Origin: GWF2-50-93 sp049297395
Lineage (GTDB): Bacteria > Verrucomicrobiota > Lentisphaeria > Victivallales > GWF2-50-93
Direction of reading: 5' to 3'
Length of the DNA stretch: 64,000 nucleotides
Assembly (NCBI GenBank): GCA_049297395.1
Contig: JBAQUG010000455.1
Coordinates: 1 to 64,000, forward strand
Shown here: piece after piece, positions 42,327 through 51,539 of the stretch
How positions within the stretch are numbered: position 1 is the first letter of the stretch
Layout: every line of letters begins with the position of its first letter
Notes under the pieces: generated by a model
Told to the model about the DNA's origin: nothing
The model's database searches: none
Seen by the model: the letters and a program-made list of their open reading frames with translations, nothing else
Program-made: the position numbers and the translations under genes

Positions 42327-43559
42327 TCATTTGTAGATCAGATACCTGCTTCTCTTCTGGATGAATGAGTCGAGGTTCTTCTGGTATCCCTGGACTATCT
42401 GCCTGTAGTCCCATCCTGCATCAATTTCCCTCCTGATGGATGAGGAGCCCATGGCCTTGTCGAATTTCAAAAGCCTTTCCTTTTTCCCGTCGGCGGTCCA
42501 GCTGAAATTCCTGGCATAATATTTTTTAAACAGGCAGAGTATCGCTATTTCGGTTGTCGCCGGCCTGTAGATCGCCGGATTGGTTACAACTATCCTTACG
42601 GCATAGTCGCTTGCCATTCCGTCTCCGACAGCCCTGTATTTAACTGCCTGGAAAACAACCCCTGGAAGCCGCAGTGAATTTAAAGCGTTTGCGGCGAATG
42701 ATCCGTTGAACCACGGTGCTGCCACGATCTGGAACGGCAGGGAGCCTATCCCTATGTTGATTCCTCCTGTTTCACCGAGGGTTCCAGTGGAGGCATAGGA
42801 ATATGCCGATTCCGGCGTGGGGATATTCGGAGATGGAGGAACCCATGGAAGACCTGTCTGCGCCCATGCCATTCCCCTTCGATAGTTCATCATGGGGACG
42901 ACATAAAGCCTGCATCTGATCTTTTCCTCGGTGTTGAGGTAGAGGGCGAGTTCTCCGACCGTCATGCCGTATACGCGTGGAATCGGATAGAGGCCGATGA
43001 ATGATTTCAGTTCCGGATCGACGAGGGGGCCGTCTACGGTGTATGCCCCATAGGGATTCGGCCTGTCCAGGACGATGATGGTCTTTCCGTTTTCCGCGCA
43101 TGCGCTCATGCATTCCGCGAGATGCCAGATGTAGGTGTAGGTGCGGCTTCCGACGTCCTGGATGTCGTAGACCATGACATCTATCCGCGAGAGCGCCTCC
43201 CTTGTCGGCCTGTGCCCGTTTGCTCCGTAGAGCGTGTATACCGGAAGGCCAGTGACAGGATCCTTTCCCCCTGGTACGTTTTCTCCCGCCTTGAGGTTCC
43301 CGCGTATCCCGTGTTCAGGGGCGAAAAGGGCGACCAGTCTGATATTCGGATTCTTGTAGAAGAGGTTTACGGTTGAAACACGGGCGGAGTTGACACCTGT
43401 CTGGTTTGTCACAAGCCCGACCCTCTTGCCCTGGACCAGGCTGGTATATTTTGAGAGGAATACTTCGACTCCTGGATAGACTCTGGCGTTGGTTTGAACG
43501 CAGAACGAAACGCAGATGGCGAAGAATGCAGTTTTAAGTATGCTACTGTGCCTGGACAT
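42327..43559 (-). CDS. DUF1343 protein, NamZ-like exo-beta-N-acetylmuramidase
   Basis: A 410-residue exported protein with an N-terminal signal peptide ending near 'TNARVYPG'. Conserved DUF1343 pieces are 'GKRVGLVTNQTGVN', 'ALFAPEHGIRG', 'VYDIQDVGSRTYTYIWHL', 'VLDRPNPYGAY' and 'PSPNIPTPESAY'. The characterised member, NamZ (GH171), removes terminal MurNAc from peptidoglycan fragments, suggesting a periplasmic role in wall recycling. Its start overlaps the end of the upstream membrane-protein gene by 17 nt. Confidence 0.8.
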   Translation of the reverse strand: MSRHSSILKTAFFAICVSFCVQTNARVYPGVEVFLSKYTSLVQGKRVGLVTNQTGVNSARVSTVNLFYKNPNIRLVALFAPEHGIRGNLKAGENVPGGKDPVTGLPVYTLYGANGHRPTREALSRIDVMVYDIQDVGSRTYTYIWHLAECMSACAENGKTIIVLDRPNPYGAYTVDGPLVDPELKSFIGLYPIPRVYGMTVGELALYLNTEEKIRCRLYVVPMMNYRRGMAWAQTGLPWVPPSPNIPTPESAYSYASTGTLGETGGINIGIGSLPFQIVAAPWFNGSFAANALNSLRLPGVVFQAVKYRAVGDGMASDYAVRIVVTNPAIYRPATTEIAILCLFKKYYARNFSWTADGKKERLLKFDKAMGSSSIRREIDAGWDYRQIVQGYQKNLDSFIQKRSRYLIYK

Positions 43560-44232
43560 TTAATTCCCGGATGGAGTTCTGGTTTTTCTGGACGAAGATC
43601 TTCTTTTCTGTTTCGGCGATTATGAGGTTGTAGACCGACACGAGGAAGCACGATACGACTCCGCCGAGTACGAAATAGTTCCTGGTGTCGAAGAAAAATA
43701 TCAGGAGGTATGAGAGCGCGAAGATCGCGAATTCGGTGAAGCTGTTCCTGAGCGTGATCCATTTCGGTATCGCTATGCACCCGTAGAGCCCGCTGCCTTT
43801 TTTCGCCAGTGAGAAGAGGGCGACATTCCTGACATGCCTGAAGTGTATGCATGCTTCAAGAAGGACGAAAGTACCGCAGAAGAACTCGTAGATGTTCCAG
43901 CTTGACATGAGCCTGCAGGAATAGAGCATGATCCAGATTCCCGTGGAGGAGATGATGAGTTCTGAGAAGAACCGTATGATCAGTTTTGACGGATTCCTGA
44001 TCTCATCCTCCGATATTGACTTCAGATAATATCCTTTTTCAAAGAGCCAGAAGCTTCTGACCCTGTTGTGGTAGAGCCTGGCGCCGATATAGTTCATCAG
44101 CCAGTCCGACGCGAATACTATAATCCAGATGAGCACCATTGTCACCGGTTCGTAGAAGAAGGAGCTGTCTATGGTCGCCGGCTGGAATAAGAAAGTCGTC
44201 TCTGTTTCGATTATATTTGCCATATAGTTCAT
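43543..44232 (-). CDS. Integral membrane protein, unknown family
   Basis: A 229-residue protein with five or six hydrophobic segments and no recognised motif. The layout is a first helix at about 30-45, a paired hydrophobic region at about 85-130, and two long helices at about 165-205. It overlaps the DUF1343 gene and is close behind the NCS2 permease, so the three could be one transcript. Function not assignable. Confidence 0.55.
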   Translation of the reverse strand: MNYMANIIETETTFLFQPATIDSSFFYEPVTMVLIWIIVFASDWLMNYIGARLYHNRVRSFWLFEKGYYLKSISEDEIRNPSKLIIRFFSELIISSTGIWIMLYSCRLMSSWNIYEFFCGTFVLLEACIHFRHVRNVALFSLAKKGSGLYGCIAIPKWITLRNSFTEFAIFALSYLLIFFFDTRNYFVLGGVVSCFLVSVYNLIIAETEKKIFVQKNQNSIRELNVQAQ

Positions 44233-44248
44233 AATTGGTATCCATTCC

Positions 44249-45625
44249 CTACATAGTTCTTAAAAAAACAAGATACAGCGTAAGTATAGCACCTGTAAGG
44301 TATGTAAGCCAGGAAATCTCCCTTCCTTTTCCGGTTAAAAGTTTAATCGCCGGATAGCTTATGAGTCCGAGGGCGAGGCCGTCTCCAATGTTGGTGCAGG
44401 CCGGAATTCCGATCAGTATCAGGAATGCCGGAATTGATTCAGTATGGTCGTCCCAGCTTATTTTCGAGACGTTCCTGAGCATCATGGCTCCGACGATCAC
44501 GAGCGCAGGTGCGGTGATTGGATTGAATGGCGGAGGATAGTTTGCGATCATGCCGATGAAAGGAGTGAAGAAGACCGCGAGCAGGAAGCACACCCCGGTT
44601 ATTACTGCGGTAAAACCAGTACGCCCTCCGTTTTCCACTCCTGCCGCGCTTTCAATGTAGCTCGTTACGGTGCTGTGCCCGAAAAGCGCGCCAACAGCCG
44701 TTCCGCATGCGTCGGCGGCGAAGGCCTTCTCGCAGTTCGGAAGCTTGCCGTCCTTCATGAGGCCAGCCTGTGTGCCGACTCCGACGAGGGTGCCCAGATT
44801 GTCGAAGACATCCATGACCGTGAAAATCAGTATGAAAGGTATCAGGAGCGGCAGATGCGAGCACAGGTTTGAAAAATCCATCTTCATGAACACAGGTGAT
44901 ATGTCCGGAGGGGCGCTGACCAGGGCGGGGGGGATATGTATTTTCCCGAAGGCGAGCGCTGCTGCCGAGGCGATAAGGATTCCCCAGAGTATGCTTCCCC
45001 GTATCTTGAGCGACTGCAGTGCCGCCGTCGATATCAGCCCTATCGCGAATATCAGCAGCGTCTTGCTGTGGAAGTCGCTCGTCAGGAAAAGTCCCCCGCT
45101 GTTCGCCACGATGAGACCGCTGTTCCTGAGTCCAAGAAGCGCAATGAAGAGCCCAATTCCTCCGGCGATGGCGTATTGGAGGCTCGGACTTATTATTGTA
45201 AGGAGCATTTTCCGGATGTTGAGGGCGGTTATGATCAGGAAAAGTATTCCGGACATGAAGACGACCGCCAGCGCTGTCTGCCATGCGGCTTCTCCGGAAA
45301 GTCCTATGCTGGGAGCGGCGCATGCGGCGATCACTGAAACAAAAAAGAAATTCTCGCCCATGCCGGGGGCCAGGGCTACAGGATAGTTCGCAAGCATGCC
45401 CATAAGTATGCTTCCAAGGGCGGAGGCGATGCAGGTGGTGACCATGAGCGCCTTGAAATCCATTCCTGTGGGCTGGGAGCCCGGCATGGTTCCGGAAAGG
45501 ATGCTCGGCTGCAGGAATATTATGTAGGACATCGTCATGAAGGTTGTGATGCCGGCGATTATCTCCACCGGAATCCTGCTTCCGCGTTCCTCGATCCTGA
45601 AGAATGAAATCAGCGCCTTCTTCAT
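44249..45625 (-). CDS. NCS2 family purine permease (AzgA/PbuG-like)
   Basis: A 458-residue transporter with about 12-14 membrane segments. It begins 'IPVEIIAGITTFMTMSYIIFLQPS' (in parts) and has 'LAPGMGENFFF', 'FTVMDVFDNLGTLVGVG' and 'GHSTVTSYIESAAGVENGGRTG', characteristic of the adenine/guanine/hypoxanthine branch that works by proton symport. In the second motif the usual 'GMGxNAYF' reads GMGENFFF, which could alter specificity. Confidence 0.9.
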   Translation of the reverse strand: MKKALISFFRIEERGSRIPVEIIAGITTFMTMSYIIFLQPSILSGTMPGSQPTGMDFKALMVTTCIASALGSILMGMLANYPVALAPGMGENFFFVSVIAACAAPSIGLSGEAAWQTALAVVFMSGILFLIITALNIRKMLLTIISPSLQYAIAGGIGLFIALLGLRNSGLIVANSGGLFLTSDFHSKTLLIFAIGLISTAALQSLKIRGSILWGILIASAAALAFGKIHIPPALVSAPPDISPVFMKMDFSNLCSHLPLLIPFILIFTVMDVFDNLGTLVGVGTQAGLMKDGKLPNCEKAFAADACGTAVGALFGHSTVTSYIESAAGVENGGRTGFTAVITGVCFLLAVFFTPFIGMIANYPPPFNPITAPALVIVGAMMLRNVSKISWDDHTESIPAFLILIGIPACTNIGDGLALGLISYPAIKLLTGKGREISWLTYLTGAILTLYLVFLRTM

Positions 45626-45654
45626 CTTGACCTGCCTGTAATCCTGAGCATCTC

Positions 45655-45685
45655 AAAAAAAGAGCCTGCGAACTTCGCAGGCTCT
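45655..45685 (-). terminator. Intrinsic terminator made of the TGCGAANTTCGCA palindrome
   Basis: A perfect 12-bp stem with 1-nt centre (45661-45685); its core is TGCGAACTTCGCA (45667-45679). On the minus strand it is followed by six T residues (45655-45660 read as A on plus). It ends the gene at 45708-46238. Confidence 0.9.
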
Positions 45686-45707
45686 TTCTGATTGTATTAA
45701 AATATCC

Positions 45708-46238
45708 CTATTTGGCCTGGTCGCCTGCGGGAGCCTCTTTGGCTTTTTCAGCCGGGACAGCCATGGGATCGACTGCCGGGGTATCAGTCTTGGCGTCATC
45801 CTTTGGGGCATCCTTGTTAGCAGGGGCCGGAGCGGGAGGAGGGGTTTTCGCAGGATCCTTCGGCATTTCTGCGGTTTTGCCGGAAGAAAGATCGTTGTAA
45901 TACTGTATCAGCTTGTCGAGATAGTCAAGCCTGGCCTGCTTTACGGTGACATCCGCGTTCTTTTCCTTTGCCTTGTCGATATCAGCTATGAGCTTCTCCC
46001 TTTCCGTTTCCATGGGAGTTGTCAGCTTCTTGAGTTCCTTGTCCTTCTTTGCTTCTATCTTCTTGATATCGGCCCTCATGGCATCCAGCTTTTTCGAATC
46101 CTTTTCCTTCGACTGCTTATCCTCGATTTTCTTGATGTCCCTGTCATATTTGTCAAAGGGGTTGACCGGTGCGTCGGCCGCGGATGTCATGCCGGCAAGG
46201 AAAAAAGACAGAACAATAGCGAGTCCGAGTTTCTTCAT
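45708..46238 (-). CDS. Exported coiled-coil protein with Pro/Ala-rich tail
   Basis: From ATG 46238 (GGAGG upstream) the product has 176 residues: a signal peptide to about 'TSAADAP', a Lys/Glu-rich helical region ('DIKKIEDKQSKEKDSKKLDAM') and a Pro/Ala/Lys/Asp-rich disordered tail. No family is recognised. Its design resembles the exported coiled-coil protein at 33817. It stands alone with its own terminator. Confidence 0.55.
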   Translation of the reverse strand: MKKLGLAIVLSFFLAGMTSAADAPVNPFDKYDRDIKKIEDKQSKEKDSKKLDAMRADIKKIEAKKDKELKKLTTPMETEREKLIADIDKAKEKNADVTVKQARLDYLDKLIQYYNDLSSGKTAEMPKDPAKTPPPAPAPANKDAPKDDAKTDTPAVDPMAVPAEKAKEAPAGDQAK

Positions 46239-46316
46239 TTCGTGTGCCTCCATTTTTTTAATTTTCAGAATTTTCAAATTTAAGCCAAGATGCAGGTTTG
46301 TCAAGCAGTTTGGCAG

Positions 46317-46844
46317 TTATTCCGGCAAGGTGGAACGCGTGGCTGATATGAGCGTGAATTCCCTGGTGCACTTTTCCTGTTCCAGCATCTCTCCGACAGT
46401 GGTATCTCTTCCTGGAAAAGTCCTGTCTCCTGCCAGTTCTGCAAGCGGTATCAGGACGAAGAGCCTTCTGGCAGCCTCCTTGTGCGGGATGCTTATATTC
46501 TGATCGGAATATACGAGATCTCCGAAGAATATTATGTCGATGTCCAGCGGACGTGAATCGAACCTCGCGTGATCCCCGGGCCTGCCGGCGTTCACTTCAA
46601 TCTTCTTGCATAGCGCGTGCAGTTCTTCGAGGGTGCCGCGCCACTGGCCGGCGGCTGCGGCATTGATGAAGTCCGGCGTGCCGGGTTTGCAGCCTACTGG
46701 AGGCGTCGTGTAGAGCGATGAGATCCGGACGCCGGCAAGCCCCCCTGATTCCAGTTCCCCGAGGGCCTTCCTGAAGGTATCCGGTACATCCCCCAGGTTG
46801 CCGCCAAGGGAGAGCACTGCTTCTGTCTCTTTAGTTCCAGCCAT
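46317..46844 (-). CDS. folK: 2-amino-4-hydroxy-6-hydroxymethyldihydropteridine pyrophosphokinase
   Basis: HPPK, which activates the pterin in folate synthesis with ATP. A 175-residue product with 'LSLGGNLGD', 'SSLYTTPPVG', 'DFINAAAAG' and the signature 'RFDSRPLDIDIIFFGD'. His and Arg residues of the ATP loop follow ('IPHKEAARRLFVLIPLAEL'). Normal length. Divergent from fmt. Confidence 0.93.
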   Translation of the reverse strand: MAGTKETEAVLSLGGNLGDVPDTFRKALGELESGGLAGVRISSLYTTPPVGCKPGTPDFINAAAAGQWRGTLEELHALCKKIEVNAGRPGDHARFDSRPLDIDIIFFGDLVYSDQNISIPHKEAARRLFVLIPLAELAGDRTFPGRDTTVGEMLEQEKCTREFTLISATRSTLPE

Positions 46845-46926
46845 GATCGTCCATCTAATATCGTTTAAATAAAATTGATTTTGCGCTGTATTTTTAACAT
46901 ATGTGCATTATATTAGACTTCCATTG

Positions 46927-47889
46927 ATGAATTGTGACAAACTAAAAGTTTATTTTCTTGGTTCAGGTAGAATTGCCGTACCCATTCTTTCCAGCCTAAA
47001 AGACTCCCCTAGAATTTCTCTTGCCGGTATCGGCACGCAGATGGACAGGCCAGCTGGACGGAAAAACCTTGTTACGCCGACCCCTGTCGGCGACTGGTGC
47101 AGGGAACACGGAATTGCTCCTGACAAGCCCGCATCGGTGAATTCCCCGGAATTCCTGGAAAAACTCAAAGGGATGGACGGACTCGATATGATATTCGTAT
47201 CCAGTTTCGGCCAGCTCCTGAAACAGGAAATCCTGTCCCTGCCGCTGAGGGGATGCATAAACCTTCATGCATCTCTCCTGCCGGCATACAGGGGGGCCTC
47301 ACCATTGCAGGCTGCAATTCTCAATGGCGATTTGAAGACAGGCGTGTGTTTCATGCAGATGGAGAAGGGGCTTGATACAGGCCCGGTCTTCTCGACATCG
47401 GAATATCGGATCCAGGCAGGACAGAAGGCCGATGAACTGGAATACGCACTGGGAGTGCTTGCCGCCTCAAGCACAGGAAATGTACTTCTTGATATCGCGT
47501 CCGGCTTGTTGAAACCTGTTCCACAGGACAACTCCAAAGCAACCTATGCCGGTAAGATCAGGAAGGGACATGGCGAGATAAACTGGAACAGTCCTGCCAT
47601 TGAAATAGAGAGGAAGCTCAGGGCATATCACCCATGGCCTGGAGTTTTCTTCAATCTTCAGCTTGGAGTAAGGAAGATCAGGATGGCAATAACCGAACTT
47701 GCCTGTCTTGACGTTTCCGGTATGCCAGGGCAGATATTGAAGGCCGACAAGAAGGATCTGATTGTCGCATGCGGTGCCGGAGCCGTCTCCCTGAAAAAAG
47801 TTGTTCCCGAAGGGAAAAGGGAAATGTCAGGGACGGAATTCGTGCGCGGATGCCAGGGGATTGAAGGTATCGTCCTGGCGAATGCATGA
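46927..47889 (+). CDS. fmt: Methionyl-tRNA formyltransferase
   Basis: Formylates initiator Met-tRNA. A product of about 320 residues with 'KVYFLGSGRIAVPIL', 'NLHASLLPAYRGASPLQAAI' (in parts; catalytic Asn/His), 'MQMEKGLDTGPV' and the C-terminal 'YAGKIRKGHGEINW' and 'PWPGVFF'. In the first segment the usual 'GTPEFA' reads GSGRIA. ATG 46927 is chosen over ATG/GTG codons near 46901 because the family begins a few residues before KVYFLG. def, the usual neighbour, is absent. Confidence 0.93.
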   Translation: MNCDKLKVYFLGSGRIAVPILSSLKDSPRISLAGIGTQMDRPAGRKNLVTPTPVGDWCREHGIAPDKPASVNSPEFLEKLKGMDGLDMIFVSSFGQLLKQEILSLPLRGCINLHASLLPAYRGASPLQAAILNGDLKTGVCFMQMEKGLDTGPVFSTSEYRIQAGQKADELEYALGVLAASSTGNVLLDIASGLLKPVPQDNSKATYAGKIRKGHGEINWNSPAIEIERKLRAYHPWPGVFFNLQLGVRKIRMAITELACLDVSGMPGQILKADKKDLIVACGAGAVSLKKVVPEGKREMSGTEFVRGCQGIEGIVLANA

Positions 47890-48061
47890 ATCGGGGGATT
47901 TTTATTTGAAACTTGTAACTCGTAACTGGAAAACTGGAAGTTAGAAATCGTATATAGGACGAAACATAGGTCAACTAGCCTTATCGGTCCTATCGTAAAA
48001 ACAAAACTTGTCCGCCATAACAATTGAAATGGCCGGCAGAAAATCGAAAATTGGAATCAAC

Positions 48062-49696
48062 ATGAACATATTAATGAAATTATTCAGGCCCGTTAAAAAG
48101 GCCAAAGTGCTCGTAATCAACTGTGAAAAACTTGAGACCAGGGTCGCTCTTATGAACAATGGGCGTCTCGAAGAGTACCAGATTGAACGCAAGGAGGACA
48201 AGCAGTTTGTCAACTCCGTCTACCTCGGAAAAATAACACATCTCGAAAACTCGCTTCAGGCCGCCTTTGTTGACATCGGCTCTGAAAAGAACGCCTTCCT
48301 TCACTACAAGGACATGCTTCCGGCTACCTACGACATGATTGAAAAGGTGAAGAGCGACGGACACCGCCGCCAGCACCCCCAGGGCAGGAAGAACCCGCTG
48401 GGCAACTTCACCAAACGCTTTGCGGAACTTGAACGCAAGCGCAGAAGCAGCAGGATAAGGGTCGAGGACGTCCCGAAACTCTTCACCGATGGCTCGGAAA
48501 TCCTCGTACAGGTCACCAAGGGGCCGATTGGCACCAAGGGGCCGCGCGTAAGCACGAACATCTCGATCCCGGGACGTTATCTCGTACTCCTTCCCTTCTC
48601 CGACCATATCGGCCTTACAAAGAAGATAGAGGATCCGAAGGAGCGAGACAGGCTCCGCAAGATCATGAACGACCTTGAAATCCCGGACGGCATGGGCTGC
48701 ATATGCAGGACCGTCGGCGAAGACCGCAAGGATATTTTCTTCAAGCGCGATCTTGACATGCTCCTCGAACTCTGGCAGCGCGTCGAACACATCCAGAAGA
48801 ATCCCAAGGCTCCATGCATCGTGTATGAGGAACCCAGTCTTATCCTGAGGACAATGAGGGACTTCCTCACCGAGGAAATAGACGAGATCGTCGTAGATGA
48901 CGAGCAGGAATACAACTATATCAAGGAGTTCCTTGCGAAGATCGCAGGCCCCGAGATGATCGAGAAGGTTACCCTTTACAAGAAGCCGACGCCGGTCTTT
49001 GAAAGCTTCGGAATTGAAAAGCAGATCAGCGAGGTCTTCAACAGGAAGATCGGTCTTCCTTCAGGCGGCTATATCTGCATTGACGAGACCGAGGCCCTCA
49101 TCTCGATCGATGTGAACACGGGAAGCACCAGGGGCAAGGCGCAGCCGGAAATAATCCTCAAGACAAACCTCGAGGCGGCAAACGAAATCGCGCGCCAGCT
49201 CAGACTCCGGAACATAGGCGGACTCGTCGTGATCGACTTCATCGACATGGATCACGCCCGCGACCGCGACGCAGTATACAAGCAGATGAGGACTCTTGTC
49301 CGCGATGACAGCGCCAAGACGAGCATGCTGCCGATAAGCAAGTTCGGCCTTATGGAAATGACGCGCCAGCGCGAACATGAAAGCCTGAGCGATGCGGTCT
49401 ATGATGCGTGTCCATACTGCCATGGCGGAGGCAAGGTGAAATCAGCCCTCAGCATGAGCGTTGAAATCCAGCGCCGTCTGCAGGAAGTGCTGAAGAAGCA
49501 CAAGAGCGAAAGAGGGCTTGCAATAAAAGTCCTCATGCATCCGAGCATTCTCGCGCGTCTGAAGAACGAGGATGCCGCCCATCTTACCGAGATGGAAAGC
49601 AAGCATGGCAAGGAGCTGAGCTTCCGTGCCGATCCGGCGCTCCACCTCGAGGAGTTCAAGCTCATCGACCCGGAAACTGGAGTGGAATATAAGTAA
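48062..49696 (+). CDS. rng: Ribonuclease E/G family endoribonuclease
   Basis: A 544-residue product from ATG 48062; a longer frame opens at 48008. An S1 domain comes first ('YLGKITHLENSLQAAFVDIGSEKNAFLH' in parts), interrupted by a basic insertion (about 80-125). Then come 'GPIGTKGPRVSTNISIPGRYLVLLP', the catalytic Asp residues in 'ALISIDVNTGS' and 'VVIDFIDM', and the zinc-link CPYCHGGG. There is no long C-terminal scaffold of the E. coli RNase E type. It processes rRNA and mRNA. The exact RNase E versus G identity is uncertain. Confidence 0.88.
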   Translation: MNILMKLFRPVKKAKVLVINCEKLETRVALMNNGRLEEYQIERKEDKQFVNSVYLGKITHLENSLQAAFVDIGSEKNAFLHYKDMLPATYDMIEKVKSDGHRRQHPQGRKNPLGNFTKRFAELERKRRSSRIRVEDVPKLFTDGSEILVQVTKGPIGTKGPRVSTNISIPGRYLVLLPFSDHIGLTKKIEDPKERDRLRKIMNDLEIPDGMGCICRTVGEDRKDIFFKRDLDMLLELWQRVEHIQKNPKAPCIVYEEPSLILRTMRDFLTEEIDEIVVDDEQEYNYIKEFLAKIAGPEMIEKVTLYKKPTPVFESFGIEKQISEVFNRKIGLPSGGYICIDETEALISIDVNTGSTRGKAQPEIILKTNLEAANEIARQLRLRNIGGLVVIDFIDMDHARDRDAVYKQMRTLVRDDSAKTSMLPISKFGLMEMTRQREHESLSDAVYDACPYCHGGGKVKSALSMSVEIQRRLQEVLKKHKSERGLAIKVLMHPSILARLKNEDAAHLTEMESKHGKELSFRADPALHLEEFKLIDPETGVEYK

Positions 49697-49730
49697 CTGA
49701 TGATTGTTTACGCTATTTAGTATTTTTGGG

Positions 49731-49768
49731 AAAAGTAACGCGTCATTGAATTGACGCGTTACTTTTTT
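49731..49768 (+). terminator. Intrinsic terminator after the RNase gene
   Basis: A 15-bp stem, 49731-49745 (AAAAGTAACGCGTCA) with 49752-49766, 6-nt loop, ending in a T-tract to 49768. Confidence 0.92.
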
Positions 49769-49806
49769 CCGCGTAAATCAATAAAGTTAAGGATTGTCAT
49801 CATATA

Positions 49807-50844
49807 ATGAAAAAACACACGAAAGAACAAGTGGCCAGCGATAAGTCCATGGACGGGCTGATCGATGAGCTTGCCAGGATGTCCGCTTCCGCGGAGACAC
49901 AGGAAATATTCCGGGAAATACTAACTACTGCGGTCAAGCTGGGAAGGGAATCCGGTGACAAGGGCGATTTGAAGGTGGTCAACAGCGCGCTGAAGGAACT
50001 GCGGTATTCGTTCAAGATATTCTCTCCTTATCGGAAGACCAAGAAGGTGATAATCTTCGGTTCGGCCCGCTCAAAGGAGACTTCATCCGAATACAGGATG
50101 GCCGAGGAATTCTCCGGTAAAATCACGCGCAAGGGCTTCATGGTGGTCACCGGAGGAGGGCCCGGGGTCATGGAAGCGGGGAACAAAGGCGCCGAGCCCG
50201 GCAAGGATTTCGCCTTGAACATCCGTCTTCCCTTCGAGCAGGAACCAAACCCCTACATAGATGAGAAGCAGAGGCTGATCAGTTTCAAGTATTTCTTCAC
50301 CAGGAAGCTGATCTTCATAAAGGAGACTGATGCCACCACCCTTTTCCCCGGAGGGTTCGGCACCAATGACGAAGGTTTTGAAGCTCTCACCCTGATCCAG
50401 ACCGGGAAATCCATGCCAAGGCCGATAATCCTGATGGAACCGCCGGGTTCAACATACTGGACCGACTGGGATCGCTTCGTGAGGAAGCAGCTGGTGGGGG
50501 AAGGCTATGTCAGCAAGGAGGATTTGAACCTCTACTGCATCATGCATGATGTCGATAAGGCGGTCAAGTATATAGAAGACTTCTACAGGGTGTACCATTC
50601 TGTAAGGTATGTCAAAGGCTTGACCGTGATCCGTCTCAATCATGAGCTTTCCCAGGCGAAGATGCTTCTCATGAACAGGGCGTTCAAGGATATCCTTGTC
50701 AGCGGCGAAATCAAACCGTCGCCTCCTGTCGATGAAGAGCTAAAAAAGGGCGAACATCCCGCCTTGCCACGACTTGTGATGAAGTTCAACATGCGCAATT
50801 TCGCCCGGCTATGCGCCATGATACATGAGATCAACAGGTCTTAA
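49807..50844 (+). CDS. LOG family (lysine-decarboxylase-like) protein
   Basis: A 345-residue soluble protein. Residues about 75-250 are a Rossmann-like LOG domain with 'VVTGGGPGVMEAGNKGA' and 'FPGGFGTNDEGFEAL', the PGGxGTxxE motif of nucleotide-5'-monophosphate phosphoribohydrolases. It has about 75 extra residues in front and about 100 behind, as in the longer TIGR00730-type relatives. The biochemical role in bacteria without cytokinin is unclear, perhaps nucleotide salvage. Confidence 0.85.
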   Translation: MKKHTKEQVASDKSMDGLIDELARMSASAETQEIFREILTTAVKLGRESGDKGDLKVVNSALKELRYSFKIFSPYRKTKKVIIFGSARSKETSSEYRMAEEFSGKITRKGFMVVTGGGPGVMEAGNKGAEPGKDFALNIRLPFEQEPNPYIDEKQRLISFKYFFTRKLIFIKETDATTLFPGGFGTNDEGFEALTLIQTGKSMPRPIILMEPPGSTYWTDWDRFVRKQLVGEGYVSKEDLNLYCIMHDVDKAVKYIEDFYRVYHSVRYVKGLTVIRLNHELSQAKMLLMNRAFKDILVSGEIKPSPPVDEELKKGEHPALPRLVMKFNMRNFARLCAMIHEINRS

Positions 50845-51144
50845 AGGAAGGATGATATTTACTATGCAGGCAAATTTATTTCATAGGTACTGAAAACATG
50901 GGCGATTGTTCGCTTCTCGGACAGTTCGGGCACATCTTACCAATATCCTTGACTTTCCCACCCCGCATGTTCTACTCTTAAGGTTCCCTTGATATTGCAA
51001 CCGGCAAAGTCGTAGAGGCCGAAAACCAATGACTTCCTTCTAAGGCATTGAAGGACTGCATAAATTTGGAAGGACAGAGAAGAAGCAAATTTGCAAGATG
51101 TTTTACTGCGTAAATAACATTGAAAAATAAAAAGGATAATTAAA
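50845..51144 (+). promoter_or_regulatory. 300-nt spacer with promoter-like boxes ahead of the small orphan gene
   Basis: TTGACT (50949-50954), 18-nt spacer, TACTCT (50973-50978) form a plausible promoter. The leader would then be about 160 nt, long for a 96-residue protein, and contains a GCAAATTTGC palindrome near 51088. No recognised riboswitch was seen. Confidence 0.4.
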
Positions 51145-51435
51145 ATGGCTGTTAAAGTTGCACATAATGCTGGTATGGCGAAGGAATTTTTCGGAACTAA
51201 AAAAGAGTGGCTTGTAGGCAAGAATCCAAATTCACAGACAGGCGGTGAGTTTAGTGGTGCCTGTGATGTCATCGCAAAAGACACCAAAGGATATTACTTC
51301 ACTAACTCAGCTTGTGTTGGCAGTGGTTTGCTCGATCAAAACCGGATATGCAAACGGGTAGTTCCTACGGAGGCTGAAGTTAAGGCAGTGTTAATACTCC
51401 AGGAAGCTGTCAGTGCTGCAGCTGTGAAGGTTTAA
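51145..51435 (+). CDS. Small orphan protein, 96 residues
   Basis: I do not recognise a family. The gene has a convincing AAAGGA ribosome-binding site before ATG 51145. The product is soluble with no signal peptide or membrane helix; it contains three Cys ('GACDV', 'SACVG', 'RICKR'), a Gly/Ser/Asn-rich middle and an Ala/Val C-terminal helix. It has its own promoter-like boxes, a long leader and a strong hairpin downstream, so it looks like an independently expressed single gene. Confidence 0.55.
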   Translation: MAVKVAHNAGMAKEFFGTKKEWLVGKNPNSQTGGEFSGACDVIAKDTKGYYFTNSACVGSGLLDQNRICKRVVPTEAEVKAVLILQEAVSAAAVKV

Positions 51436-51460
51436 ACGGGGGGAATGCTGCATAATGAGC

Positions 51461-51509
51461 AAAGGCATATATTCACTGAAGGACGGGGTTCGGTGAATAT
51501 TTGCCTTTT
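51461..51509 (+). terminator. Long hairpin between convergent genes
   Basis: A 16-bp stem with one mismatch (51461-51476 with 51493-51508) and a 16-nt loop, followed by a short run of T. It sits between the orphan gene and the end of pyrH and may serve both. Confidence 0.7.
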
Positions 51510-51539
51510 GTCGTAAAAAAGGTTATCAATCCGTCACGC

